Below, piece after piece: positions 1 to 8,430 of a stretch of 64,000 bases of DNA; positions within the stretch are counted from its first letter, which is position 1; each line of letters starts with the position of its first letter. The DNA is from Tenacibaculum pacificus. GTDB taxonomy: Bacteria > Bacteroidota > Bacteroidia > Flavobacteriales > Flavobacteriaceae. The stretch spans positions 2,213,001 to 2,277,000 of the forward strand of contig NZ_CP115917.1 of NCBI RefSeq assembly GCF_027941775.1, in the 5' to 3' direction. Both the position numbers and the translations under genes were made by a program. The notes below the pieces were generated by a model that saw only the letters and a program-made list of their open reading frames with translations, ran no database searches and had not been told where the DNA came from.

Positions 1-1320
1 GAAGGTGGTGTCGGTGCTGATTATGCACAATATCAAAAAGCTATGAGTTATGGTTTTATGGGTAAAAACAATCTTAAAATTGAAGCTTTTAAAACACTTA
101 TTAATGAATATAAAGATTCGCAATTACAAGATGATGCATTATTTCAATTAGCAGCAACTTATACTACTGTAAATAATTCGGCTAAAGCTCAAGAAACTTA
201 TGATACTTTATTATCTAAGCATCAAAGTAGTAATTATATTCCTAATGTTCTTTTACGTCAAGGATTATTGTACAATAATGATAATCAAAAGAAAAAAGCT
301 TTAGAGAAATATAAAGAAGTTGTAGCAAAACATCCTAATTCAAAAGAGGCTAAACAAGCTGTTAGCAATGTTAAAAATATTTATATAGATCTTGGAAAAG
401 TAGATGAATATGCTGTTTGGGTTAAAGATGTCATCTTTATAAATGTTACAGATGCAGACCTTGACAATGCAACGTATCAAGCTGCTGAAAATAAATTTTT
501 AGAGAACAATAACACAAAAGCAATTATAGGTTTTAATAAATATCTTAAAGGTTTTCCTTCAGGAATACATGCTTTAAAAGCTCATTTTTATTTAGCACAA
601 GCATATAATAACACGAGTCAATTTAATAATGCAATTCCTAATTATACTTATGTAATTACTAAGGATAAAAATGAATTCACAGAAGAATCTTTAACCAAAA
701 TTGCTAAAATATATTTAGAAAAAGAAGATTGGAATAACGGAATAAGTGTACTAGAAAAATTAGAAAAAGCAGCTAATTATCCGCAGAATATTACTTTTGC
801 TCAAAGTAATTTAATGAAAGGTTATTACGAAAGAAAAGAATACTCAAAAGCAATTACTTATGCCGAAAAAGTATTAGCTACTGATAAAATAGATACTAAT
901 ATTTCTGAAGATGCAAAAGTAATTATTGCACGTTCTGCATTTAAAACCAATGATTTTATAACTGCTGAAGAGTATTTTAATGAAGTTAGCAAAAATGCAA
1001 CTGGCGAATTAAAAGCAGAAAGTTTATATTATAACGCCTTCTTTTTAAATGAAAATAAAGATTATGAAGCATCAAATAAAGCGGTGCAAAACTTAATCGC
1101 CAATTATTCTTCTTATAAATATTGGGGTGTTAAAAGTTACATCGTAATGGCTAAAAATTACTATGCTTTAAATGATGCTTATCAAGCAACCTATATTTTA
1201 GAAAATATTATCAAAAATTTTACCGAGCATAAAGATATTACAGAAGAAGCTAGCAATGAGCTTAGAGCTATCAAAAATAAAGAAGCCAAAACAAACGAGT
1301 CTATTAATAGCCAAAACTAG
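1..1320 (+). CDS. Tetratricopeptide repeat protein, 5' end missing
   Basis: The reading frame is open from the first base of the window (it begins EGGVGADYAQYQK), so the gene starts upstream and the in-frame ATG at 43 is internal. What is visible is about 440 residues of alternating helices with repeated TPR spacing, for example A-x-A-x-x-x-Y-x-x-x-L and a P-N-S-x-x-A motif, typical of the periplasmic or outer-membrane TPR proteins of Bacteroidetes. The C-terminal tail is charged and Asn/Lys-rich. It ends 27 bases before a beta-barrel gene on the same strand, so the two are probably cotranscribed. TPR arrays bind proteins; the partner is unknown. The TPR assignment is firm, the exact role is not. 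Confidence 0.85.
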   Translation, partial: EGGVGADYAQYQKAMSYGFMGKNNLKIEAFKTLINEYKDSQLQDDALFQLAATYTTVNNSAKAQETYDTLLSKHQSSNYIPNVLLRQGLLYNNDNQKKKALEKYKEVVAKHPNSKEAKQAVSNVKNIYIDLGKVDEYAVWVKDVIFINVTDADLDNATYQAAENKFLENNNTKAIIGFNKYLKGFPSGIHALKAHFYLAQAYNNTSQFNNAIPNYTYVITKDKNEFTEESLTKIAKIYLEKEDWNNGISVLEKLEKAANYPQNITFAQSNLMKGYYERKEYSKAITYAEKVLATDKIDTNISEDAKVIIARSAFKTNDFITAEEYFNEVSKNATGELKAESLYYNAFFLNENKDYEASNKAVQNLIANYSSYKYWGVKSYIVMAKNYYALNDAYQATYILENIIKNFTEHKDITEEASNELRAIKNKEAKTNESINSQN

Positions 1321-1347
1321 AATTTGTTAAAAACAAAAAAGAGTTCA

Positions 1348-3158
1348 ATGATTAAATTAATAAAAAAACACATCCTTTTACTTGTTTTATTTGTAATATC
1401 AGTTGCAAATTCACAAGAAAAAAAGTACCCGAAAAAGCAAAAGATAGCATCATAAAAACAGAAGTTGTAAATGTAGTAACATCATATGTTCCTAAAATTA
1501 CGGATGCTTTTAAAATAAAACAAAAACCATTAATAACACATTCAAAAGAAACTCAGAAAAAAGCACTTGAATACACAATATTCTCTGTGCCTGTAGCTTC
1601 TACTTTTATTCCTAAAAGTGGTGTTATGAAAAAAATTGACTTAGGTAAAAGAGAAGAATTATATCCTAATTATCTTTCGCTTGGTTTTGGTACTAAAATG
1701 ACGCCTTTTGTTGAAGCATATATCAGAAATGAAACTGGTTATGGTGGTGAGTTTGGTGCGCATTTAAAGTTTTTACTTTCTGCCGATCCTGTTGAAGAAA
1801 TACCTCTTAGTAGTACTTATTATAACGTAGGGTTAAATTTATTCTACGCACAAAATGAGCGTTATTATAGCTGGAAAGCAGGTGTTAATGGAGAACGAAA
1901 CAAACATAATTGGTATGGTTTACCTACAAATATTTTTCCTACTGAAGCAACAGTTGACAACAAGGCTACAATTAGCCGTATAGAGCCTGAACAAGCATAC
2001 AACTATTTTAAAGTTTTTGGTGAAATTAAAATGGATGATTCTTCTCTTGAAGAAGTAAAAATGTCCGCTTCTCTTTTTTCTGATATCTTAGAAAGTAGTG
2101 AGTTTTTAATCGATGGAAATGCACTATTTAAATTTCCTTTAGATAATATCTATCGTGAATTAAACGACCTACATATAAATACGACTCTAAGTTATTTAGG
2201 TACTAGTTTTGAAAATAATTATGAAACTCAAGAGCAATTAAAATATAGCTTTTTTAACTTTGGAGTTCATCCTACTTATAAATTTTTAGCGTATGATATA
2301 TCTGTAAAAATAGGTGCAAAATCTTATTTTTCTATGGATATGGAAAAAAGTGAAAATCAATTTTTAATCTATCCTGATATTGAAATTTCGTATCCTATTG
2401 TAAAAGATGCTTTAGATATTTTTATAGGGGCTTCAGGCGATTTAAAAACAAATACTTATCATAGTTTAGCTACAAAAAATCCATACATCTCTCCTACTCA
2501 AAACTTATTACAAACAAATAAGTATGAAGCTTTTGGAGGTATTAGAGGTAAATTAAAGCATCAATTTAGTTATAATATTAAAGGAAGTTATGCCGATATT
2601 GAAAATAATCCATTTTTTGCATTGAATCAATCAAAATCAGACGGAACGAACAACGCAGGAACTGACGCTTTTTCTTTCTTAGGATATGAATATGGAAATT
2701 CTTTTAAAACAGAATATGATGATATTAAAGCAATCACTTTCTTTGGTGAACTTGCTTTTGATGGAATTAAAAACTTAAGTATTGGATTAAATGGTGAGTT
2801 TAATCAATTTACTTTAACAAATGAAGAATTAGAACCTTGGAATACACCCGAAATGAAAGGAGAATTCTTCGGAACTTATAAAACAGGTAAATGGTTTGCA
2901 GGTACAAACTTATTTTTTGTTGGAGAACGAAAAGGAAAATTATACAATATTTTACCTGAAAAAACTTTTACTACAGTTAATTTAGAAAGTTATTTTGATA
3001 TCAATTTTAATGGTGGTTATCATTTTAATGATTCATTTTCTGTATTTTTAAACCTGAACAATGTATTAAACACAAACTATCAAAGATTTAATAGTTTTAA
3101 TGTACAAGGTTTTCAAGCTATGGCTGGCTTAACTTGGAAATTTGATACTATCTTGTAA
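1348..3158 (+). pseudogene. TonB-dependent receptor-like beta-barrel protein, frameshifted near the N-terminus
   Basis: The ATG at 1348 opens a classic signal peptide (MIKLIKKHILLLVLF... ending about SVANSQ), but this frame stops after about 35 codons. The rest of the protein continues in another frame: VPEKAKDSIIKTEVVNVV... joins directly to the long frame ending at 3158. The switch lies at a run of seven A at 1418-1424; one extra A would restore a single protein of about 603 residues. The body is rich in alternating aromatic/polar strands ending in W-K-F-D-T-I-L, as in outer-membrane beta-barrels such as TonB-dependent receptor C-terminal domains. No plug domain is visible, so it may be a barrel-only relative. 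The break may be a sequencing error, a true mutation or slippage. Without the repair the only start for the long frame would be GTG 1587, which lacks a signal peptide. Confidence 0.75.
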
Positions 3159-3208
3159 AAAATTCAGCCTTAATTATTATAAATATATACCCTCTTAAAA
3201 ACAACTAA

Positions 3209-3658
3209 ATGAAAAAATTAATATCTTTACTAACACTAATTATAACTTTATTTTCTTGCAGTAGCGACGACAACCTTAATTTTGATGCACAAAACGAAGC
3301 TGATATTATTAAATACATTGCTGATAATAATTTAACCGCTAAAAGAAGTAATTCAGGATTATATTATGTCATAGAATCTGAAGGAAATGGTACTAAACCA
3401 AGTTCAAACTCAACGGTAACAGTAAATTATAAAGGTTATTTTTTAGATGGAAAAACTTTTGATCAAAATTCAACAGGTTATAAAACTAATTTACAACAAG
3501 TAATAGAAGGATGGAGAGAAGGAATTACCTATTTTAAAGAAGGAGGAAATGGTGTTTTATTAATTCCATCTAAATTAGGATACGGAGTATCATCAAACAA
3601 ACAAATACCTGGAGGTTCTGTTTTAATTTTTGATATCGAATTATTAAAAGTGCATTAA
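3209..3658 (+). CDS. FKBP-type peptidyl-prolyl cis-trans isomerase, lipoprotein
   Basis: A 149-residue protein with a lipoprotein signal peptide (MKKLISLLTLIITLFSC, lipid-modified Cys at 17) followed by a short Ser/Asp linker. Residues from about 60 form an FKBP domain: VTVNYKGYFLDGKTFDQN, a central W-R-E-G-I segment and the closing GGSVLIFDIELLKV. It should catalyse proline isomerisation during folding of exported proteins, anchored to a membrane facing the periplasm. It follows the beta-barrel gene by about 50 bases on the same strand and is closed by a strong terminator at 3711-3750. The family assignment is secure; its clients are unknown. Confidence 0.92.
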   Translation: MKKLISLLTLIITLFSCSSDDNLNFDAQNEADIIKYIADNNLTAKRSNSGLYYVIESEGNGTKPSSNSTVTVNYKGYFLDGKTFDQNSTGYKTNLQQVIEGWREGITYFKEGGNGVLLIPSKLGYGVSSNKQIPGGSVLIFDIELLKVH

Positions 3659-3710
3659 AAACCTATCTTTTTAAATAAAAATATTATTTGATATCAGAAT
3701 AATATTAATA

Positions 3711-3750
3711 AAAAAGAGACTTGAAAAAATCATTTTCAAGTCTCTTTTTA
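3711..3750 (+). terminator. Rho-independent terminator after the FKBP gene
   Basis: AAAAAGAGACTTGAAAA pairs with TTTTCAAGTCTCTTTTT around a short loop and is followed by a T run. The symmetric A/T flanks mean it could work in both directions. Confidence 0.85.
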
Positions 3751-3844
3751 TCTTTTATAAAATATATTTATTTTATTTTTCAGAAATAATTGCATCTTTT
3801 TAAGCTTTAAAAAGTCTACTATATGAACTTAAAAGATAAACATC

Positions 3845-3949
3845 ATGAAATATAAAAATCAATGTACTTGTAATTGTAACGGATGTAAAACAGGAAGCTG
3901 TTCTAATTGTACTTGCGAAAACTGTTCTTGCAATAATTGTAATTGCTAA
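3845..3949 (+). CDS. 34-residue cysteine-rich micropeptide (metallothionein-like)
   Basis: A complete small frame from ATG 3845 to TAA 3947-3949 reads MKYKNQCTCNCNGCKTGSCS... and ends ...NNCNC. Eleven of 34 residues are cysteine (positions 7, 9, 11, 14, 19, 22, 24, 27, 29, 32, 34), arranged as C-x-C and C-x-x-C pairs; the rest is mostly Asn, Thr, Ser, Gly and Lys. There is no signal peptide. Such spacing is what metal-thiolate cluster peptides use, but I recognise no named family. It lies between the terminator at 3711-3750 and a sigma factor gene starting at 4031, with a stem-loop between them. The cysteine density is very unlikely in random AT-rich DNA, which supports real coding. Metal or redox binding is inference. 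Confidence 0.65.
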   Translation: MKYKNQCTCNCNGCKTGSCSNCTCENCSCNNCNC

Positions 3950-3970
3950 ATCTAATATTTGTTAACTTTT

Positions 3971-4017
3971 GTCGTTACAAGGCACAAATTAATTTTGGCT
4001 TTGTAATGACATTTTTT
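3971..4017 (+). promoter_or_regulatory. Stem-loop with T run between the micropeptide and sigZ (terminator or attenuator)
   Basis: GTCGTTACAA (3971-3980) can pair along its whole length with TTGTAATGAC (4001-4010), using one G-U pair, and is followed by ATTTTTTG. It looks like an intrinsic terminator for the micropeptide mRNA. It also sits only about 20 bases before the sigma factor ATG at 4031, so it could attenuate read-through into that gene. As DNA, the near-perfect inverted repeat could also be an operator. Confidence 0.55.
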
Positions 4018-4030
4018 GTAAATTTATAAA

Positions 4031-4570
4031 ATGACGACAAATCAAGTTTGGAAAAAATATGCTGATGATGTTAAATACTTTATCTTAAGTAAGGTTAAAA
4101 GTACTACAGCTACGGATGATATTTTGCAAGACACTTTTATCAAAATACACACAAAACTACATACCTTAAAAGATATCACTAAGTTAAAATCTTGGATTTT
4201 TACCATTGCTAGAAACGCTATAATGGATTATTTTAAAAGTACCAATAAAACTTTTGAATTGGCTAATTTTGAAACGGAAACAATCATAAAAGAAGAAATA
4301 CATACTGAACAAGATTGTTTACGTGGCATCTTAAAAAACTTACCTAAAACATATAGAGATCCTTTATTTTTATCAGATATTAAAGGCTTAAAACAACAAG
4401 AAGTTGCTGATACTCTAAAACAAAGTTTATCAACTACTAAATCGCAAATTCAACGCGCTAGAAAACTAATAGCAAAAGGTTTTATGGACTGTTGTGGTTT
4501 TGTATTAAATGAAGATGGTAAACTCGTTGGAGAAATACAAGATAAAGGTGATTGTAAAGTTTGTGGGTAA
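4031..4570 (+). CDS. sigZ: ECF-type RNA polymerase sigma factor, SigZ family
   Basis: A 179-residue sigma-70 family protein. Region 2 covers about residues 10-75 (D-D-I-L-Q-D-T-F-I-K-I and SWIFTIARNAIMDYF). Region 4 covers about 100-150 (LPKTYRDPLFL, QQEVADTL, STTKSQIQRARKLI). After region 4 comes a tail with DCCGF (Cys 154, 155) and a final DCKVCG (Cys 175, 178), a potential metal or redox site; a CC pair at this place is a trait I associate with the SigZ family. No anti-sigma gene is adjacent. The preceding gene encodes a cysteine-rich micropeptide, which suggests a thiol- or metal-responsive role, but this is inference. The gene is closed by the bidirectional terminator at 4602-4639. Confidence 0.85.
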   Translation: MTTNQVWKKYADDVKYFILSKVKSTTATDDILQDTFIKIHTKLHTLKDITKLKSWIFTIARNAIMDYFKSTNKTFELANFETETIIKEEIHTEQDCLRGILKNLPKTYRDPLFLSDIKGLKQQEVADTLKQSLSTTKSQIQRARKLIAKGFMDCCGFVLNEDGKLVGEIQDKGDCKVCG

Positions 4571-4601
4571 TATCTGAAATCAATATAAAAAAGTATCACA
4601 T

Positions 4602-4639
4602 AAAAAAACCTCAATCTTAAAAAAGATTGAGGTTTTTTA
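4602..4639. terminator. Bidirectional terminator between sigZ and tRNA-Tyr
   Basis: AAAAAACCTCAATCTT and AAGATTGAGGTTTTTT form a perfect stem with a short A-rich loop and A/T runs on both sides. It serves the sigma factor (+) and the tRNA genes (-). Confidence 0.9.
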
Positions 4640-4640
4640 G

Positions 4641-4723
4641 TGGGGAGAGCAGGATTCGAACCTGCGAAGTCGTAAGACAACGGAGTTACAGTCCGTCCCA
4701 GTTGGCCGCTTTGGTATCTCCCC
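4641..4723 (-). tRNA. tRNA-Tyr (anticodon GTA)
   Basis: The reverse strand gives a complete class II tRNA: acceptor GGGGAGA/TCTCCCC with discriminator A, anticodon GTA in the loop CTGTAAC, an extended variable arm, and T-loop GGTTCGAATCC. No CCA is encoded. It follows tRNA-Lys on the same strand, separated by a hairpin at 4742-4773. Confidence 0.95.
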
Positions 4724-4741
4724 AAAGCTTTGCAAAAAAAC

Positions 4742-4773
4742 AAAAGCTTCTCTTATAAGAAGAGAAGCTTTTT
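4742..4773 (-). terminator. Hairpin terminator after tRNA-Lys
   Basis: AAAAGCTTCTCTT and (A)AGAGAAGCTTTTT form a near-perfect stem with T runs on both strands, directly downstream of tRNA-Lys and upstream of tRNA-Tyr on the minus strand. It may be a terminator or a processing site between the two tRNAs. Confidence 0.65.
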
Positions 4774-4775
4774 AG

Positions 4776-4848
4776 TGACCGGGCTGGGGCTCGAACCCAG
4801 GACCCTCTCCTTAAAAGGGAGATGCTCTACCAACTGAGCTACCAGGTC
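4776..4848 (-). tRNA. tRNA-Lys (anticodon TTT)
   Basis: The reverse strand shows the acceptor GACCTGG, a D arm AGCTCAGTTGGTAGAGC, anticodon TTT in CCTTTTAAGG, and T arm CTGGGTTCGAGCCCCAG. The 3' acceptor strand reads CCCGGTC, so position 5-68 is a U-C mismatch in an otherwise paired stem. The discriminator is A and no CCA is encoded. A good promoter lies upstream at 4875-4906. Confidence 0.93.
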
Positions 4849-4874
4849 ATTGTTTGTTTTCTGCTTAGCGGTTG

Positions 4875-4906
4875 CAAATATACAAGCTATTTTCAATCTT
4901 ACAAAA
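4875..4906 (-). promoter_or_regulatory. Promoter of tRNA-Lys
   Basis: On the minus strand TTTTG is followed after 19 bases by TATATTTG, an excellent fit to the Bacteroidetes -33/-7 promoter. The box is followed by CAACCGC, the same initial sequence seen at the tRNA-Ser(UGA) promoters at 36428 and 36674. Confidence 0.8.
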
Positions 4907-4981
4907 CTTTTTTATAAAAAATTTAAACTATTTTTAAAACCTTTTTATATACTATTGTTTTACAATTGCTTAACATTACAA

Positions 4982-5746
4982 TTATTTTTCTAATAAATAA
5001 GCTTGACGTACTTTTTTAAACAAATTAGACGAATACACGAAGTCTACCACTGCTTCATTCTCTGTTCTAAAAATTTCTTTCTGTGAACCTTCCCATGCTT
5101 TTAAGCCATTTTGAAGAAAAACGATCTTCTCTCCTATTTCCATCACAGAATTCATATCATGTGTATTAATAATAGTTGTTATTTTATACTCATCTGTAAT
5201 TTCTTGAATTAAGTTATCTATTACCGTTGCTGTTTGTGGGTCTAAACCTGAGTTAGGCTCATCACAAAATAAATATTTAGGATTCATAACAATTGCTCTT
5301 GCAATGGCTACTCGTTTTTGCATTCCTCCTGATAATTCCGCTGGAAATTTTTTATTCGAGTTTTCTAAGTTTACACGATTTAAAACAAAATTAACTCTGT
5401 CTAACATTTCACTTTCTGACTGCTTGGTAAACATTTTTAAAGGAAACATAATATTTTCTTCAACTGTTTGCGAATCAAATAAAGCACTTCCTTGAAAAAC
5501 CACGCCTATTTCTTTACGGAAATTTCGCTTATCTTTTGGCTTCATTTCTGTATTTACTCTACCATCATAAACAACAGTACCTTTTTCAGGAATGTGTAAT
5601 CCTATTAATGATTTTAAAAAAACAGTTTTTCCTGAACCACTTTTCCCTATAATTAAACTAGTTTCTCCAGGTAAAAAAGTAGTGCTAATTCCTTTTAAAA
5701 TTTCAACACCGTTAAAACCTTTATATAAGTTATTTACTTCTATCAT
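4982..5746 (-). CDS. mlaF: ABC transporter ATP-binding protein, MlaF type
   Basis: A 254-residue ATPase with Walker A GKSGSGKT (residues 34-41), Q-loop VVFQGSALFDSQTV, signature ELSGGMQKRVAIARA, Walker B YLFCDEPNSGLDP and switch His in INTHDM. The SALFDS and EPNSGLDP wording is characteristic of the Mla/Mce phospholipid transport ATPases. Its ATG immediately follows the stop codon of the MlaE permease gene (5747), so the two form an operon transcribed leftward. It should energise lipid transfer between outer and inner membranes. The substrate-binding MCE protein gene is not in the window. Confidence 0.92.
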   Translation of the reverse strand: MIEVNNLYKGFNGVEILKGISTTFLPGETSLIIGKSGSGKTVFLKSLIGLHIPEKGTVVYDGRVNTEMKPKDKRNFRKEIGVVFQGSALFDSQTVEENIMFPLKMFTKQSESEMLDRVNFVLNRVNLENSNKKFPAELSGGMQKRVAIARAIVMNPKYLFCDEPNSGLDPQTATVIDNLIQEITDEYKITTIINTHDMNSVMEIGEKIVFLQNGLKAWEGSQKEIFRTENEAVVDFVYSSNLFKKVRQAYLLEK

Positions 5747-6487
5747 TTATGTTAATAACATTTGAGTTAATAAATAATTCGCAATTACAATAAGTACGGT
5801 TGTCCAAACTACAGATTGTGTACTCGCCTTACCTACTTCTAACGAACCTCCTTTAACATAATAACCATGATATGCAGGAACTGTTGCTATTAAAAAGGCG
5901 AAAATTAATGTTTTTATCATGGCATAGGTTATCAAAAATGGGTTAAAATCCATTTGTATTCCTATAATATAATCTACACCTGAGAATAACCCTGAAAGCA
6001 TTCCTGTAAGCCAACCTCCAAAAATCCCTAGAAACATTGCTAAAACTATCAGAAAAGGATAAAAAAATATGGTCGCTATTATTTTAGGTAATACTAAATA
6101 ATTTAAAGAATTAATTCCCATTACCTCTAAAGCATCAATTTGCTCTGTAACTCTCATAGAACCGATACTTGATGTAATATACGACCCTACTTTTCCTGCT
6201 AAAATAATAGAACAGAATGTAGGTGCAAACTCTAAAATCATAGAACGTTTAGCCGCAAATCCTATTAATGAATCTGGAATAAAAGGACTATCTAAACTTA
6301 AAGCGGTTTGCAATGCTATTACACCACCTATAAAAAATGAAATAAACGAAATAATACCTAACGATTTAAGTCCTAATTCATCAATTTCTCTAAACAAAGC
6401 TTCTTTAAAAACACGTGAACGTTGTGGTTTTGTAAAAACTTGTTTTAGCATTAAAATATACTTACCTGTATGTTCAATGTAGTTCAT
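5747..6487 (-). CDS. mlaE: MlaE-family ABC transporter permease
   Basis: A 246-residue polytopic membrane protein. It carries family traits such as a long amphipathic N-terminal helix (SRVFKEALFREIDELGLKSL), then GGVIALQTAL, GSYITSSIGSMRVTEQIDALEVMGIN, the best-known MlaE signature, and YHGYYVKGGSLEVGKASTQSVVWTTVLIV near the end. It is the membrane partner of the ATPase encoded directly downstream (no intergenic gap). The short intergenic region to pafA (6488-6606) holds the divergent promoters. Confidence 0.92.
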   Translation of the reverse strand: MNYIEHTGKYILMLKQVFTKPQRSRVFKEALFREIDELGLKSLGIISFISFFIGGVIALQTALSLDSPFIPDSLIGFAAKRSMILEFAPTFCSIILAGKVGSYITSSIGSMRVTEQIDALEVMGINSLNYLVLPKIIATIFFYPFLIVLAMFLGIFGGWLTGMLSGLFSGVDYIIGIQMDFNPFLITYAMIKTLIFAFLIATVPAYHGYYVKGGSLEVGKASTQSVVWTTVLIVIANYLLTQMLLT

Positions 6488-6574
6488 TTAAACGAATCTA
6501 TTTTTCTTTTTGCTAAAGTATTAAAAAACCATTAACTCTTAGCTTTATTATCAGTTTTAGTATGCTTTTCTTCC

Positions 6575-6582
6575 TACCTTTG
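6575..6582 (+). promoter_or_regulatory. -7 box of the pafA promoter
   Basis: TACCTTTG matches the Bacteroidetes TAnnTTTG box and ends 24 bases before the pafA start codon. No clear TTTG lies at the usual -33 distance. Confidence 0.5.
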
Positions 6583-6606
6583 GATTTATAACTTTTAAAA
6601 TTTAGA

Positions 6607-8248
6607 ATGAAAAAATTAGTCCCCATAGCTATTTTAGCTATCGTTTGTTTATCTAGTTTTACTACTATCAAAAAGAAAACACCTAAAAAACCTAAACTAG
6701 TTGTAGGTATTGTTATTGATCAAATGCGTTATGATTACCTTACTCGCTTTGCTACTAAATACGGTAAAGATGGTTTTAATCGCCTATTAAAAAGTGGTTT
6801 TTCGCTTGAAAATGCACACTATAACTACATTCCTACTTATACTGCTGTTGGACATGCTTCTATTTATACGGGTACAACACCTGTAAATCATGCAATAATC
6901 AGTAATTATTGGTATGATAAATTTTTAAAAGAAACTATTTATTGTGTTGATGATAGTAATTATAAAACTATTGGAAACGATGGTAAAGGCGGGAAAAAAT
7001 CGCCAAAAAGAATGTTAAGTACAAGTATTACCGATCAATTAAGATTAGCCCAAAACATTGAACGGAAAAACTATTGGTATCGCTATAAAAGATCGTTCGG
7101 CTATTTTACCTGCGGGTCACACAGCAAATGCGGCTTATTGGTTTGATGGCGGTAGTAAAGGTGATTGGATTACCTCTTCGTATTATATAGATAAACTACC
7201 TAATTGGGTTCGAAAATTTAATCAAGATAAAATAATTGACACCTATTTAAGTCAGCCATGGGAAACATTATATGATATAAATACTTACACCGAAAGTATT
7301 ACCGATGACAACAATTTTGAAGAACCTTTTAAAGGAGAAAAAAAACCTGTATTCCCTCATAATATCCCTGAATTAAGAAGTAAAAATAAAAATTACAGTA
7401 TTATAAAAGGAATTCCTGCTGGAAACTCATTAACTACCGATTTTACAAAAGCAGCTATTATTGGCGAAAACTTAGGGAAATCTAATTATACCGATTTTTT
7501 AACGGTTAGTTATTCTTCTACTGATTATGTTGGTCATCAATTTGGTGTTGCATCAAAAGAAACTCAAGATACTTATTTACGTTTAGATAAAGATTTAGCA
7601 TCTCTTTTTAAATTTTTAGATACTCAAATTGGAAAAGGAAATTACACTTTGTTTTTAACTGCCGATCATGCTGCGGTACAAGTGCCTTCTTATTTGCAAT
7701 CGGTTAAAATTCCTGCAAATTATTTTAGTTATAAAAAATTCAAAGTGTTTGTAAATAATATCACGAAAAAATATTTTAATTCAGATGATTTAGTAGAAAA
7801 TATTTCAAACTTTCAGATTTTTTTAAATAAAGATAAAATTGAAACCTTGAATTTAACTAAAAATGAAGTAGCTCAAAAAATTGCTGATGAAGTAATTAAT
7901 TACAAAGGCATCTACAAAACGGCAACAGCCAGGACTTTACAAACAACCTCTTTTACTTCGGGTATTTTAAACTCGTTACAAAACGGATATAATCAAAAGT
8001 TTTCAGGCGATGTAATGCTTGTTCCTACTCCATCAACGGTTAGTTATCCTAAAAAAGGAACTACACACGGTTCAGGATATTCGTATGATACACATATTCC
8101 TATCATTTTTTATGGAAATGGAATTAAAAAAGGTTCTTCAAAAAAGAAATACGAAATTATAGATATTGCTCCAACACTTTCGAATTTACTTCAAATTGAA
8201 TTTCCGAATGGTGCTACTGGAAAAATTATAGAAGAAGTTTTAAACTAA
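6607..8248 (+). pseudogene. pafA: PafA-type alkaline phosphatase family protein, frameshifted
   Basis: The N-terminal part (6607-7056) has a signal peptide, then KLVVGIVIDQMRYDYL and IPTYTAVGHASIYTG, containing the threonine nucleophile of PafA enzymes. The frame then shifts by +1 near 7056-7059. The rest runs in the second frame to 8248: GKTIGIAIKDR with the catalytic Lys and Arg, ILPAGH, STDYVGHQFG, LFLTADHAA, THGSGYSYDTHIPIIFYG. All expected active-site parts are present, split over two frames; removing one base near 7056-7059 gives a continuous protein of about 546 residues. The intact enzyme would be an exported zinc phosphomonoesterase for phosphate scavenging. The junction has no long homopolymer, so a simple homopolymer miscall is less obvious here than at 1418 or 63096. 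Confidence 0.88.
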
Positions 8249-8249
8249 T

Positions 8250-8284
8250 AAAAAAGGCACTCAATGAGTGCCTTTCTTTTTTTC
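8250..8284 (+). terminator. Terminator after pafA
   Basis: AAAAAAGGCACTC and GAGTGCCTTTCTTTTTTT form a stem with a four-base loop (AATG region) and a strong T run, directly after the pafA stop codon. Confidence 0.88.
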
Positions 8285-8430
8285 AAATAATATACAATAT
8301 GTAAAAGGGGATTATTTTAACTTCTTATACTTTAAAATCAAAATTGTTTTTTATTATCTAACATTGATAATACTTCTATAAAACACGTTTCTATATAGTT
8401 AGACACGATTTTTCACAAAAGGTCACATTT

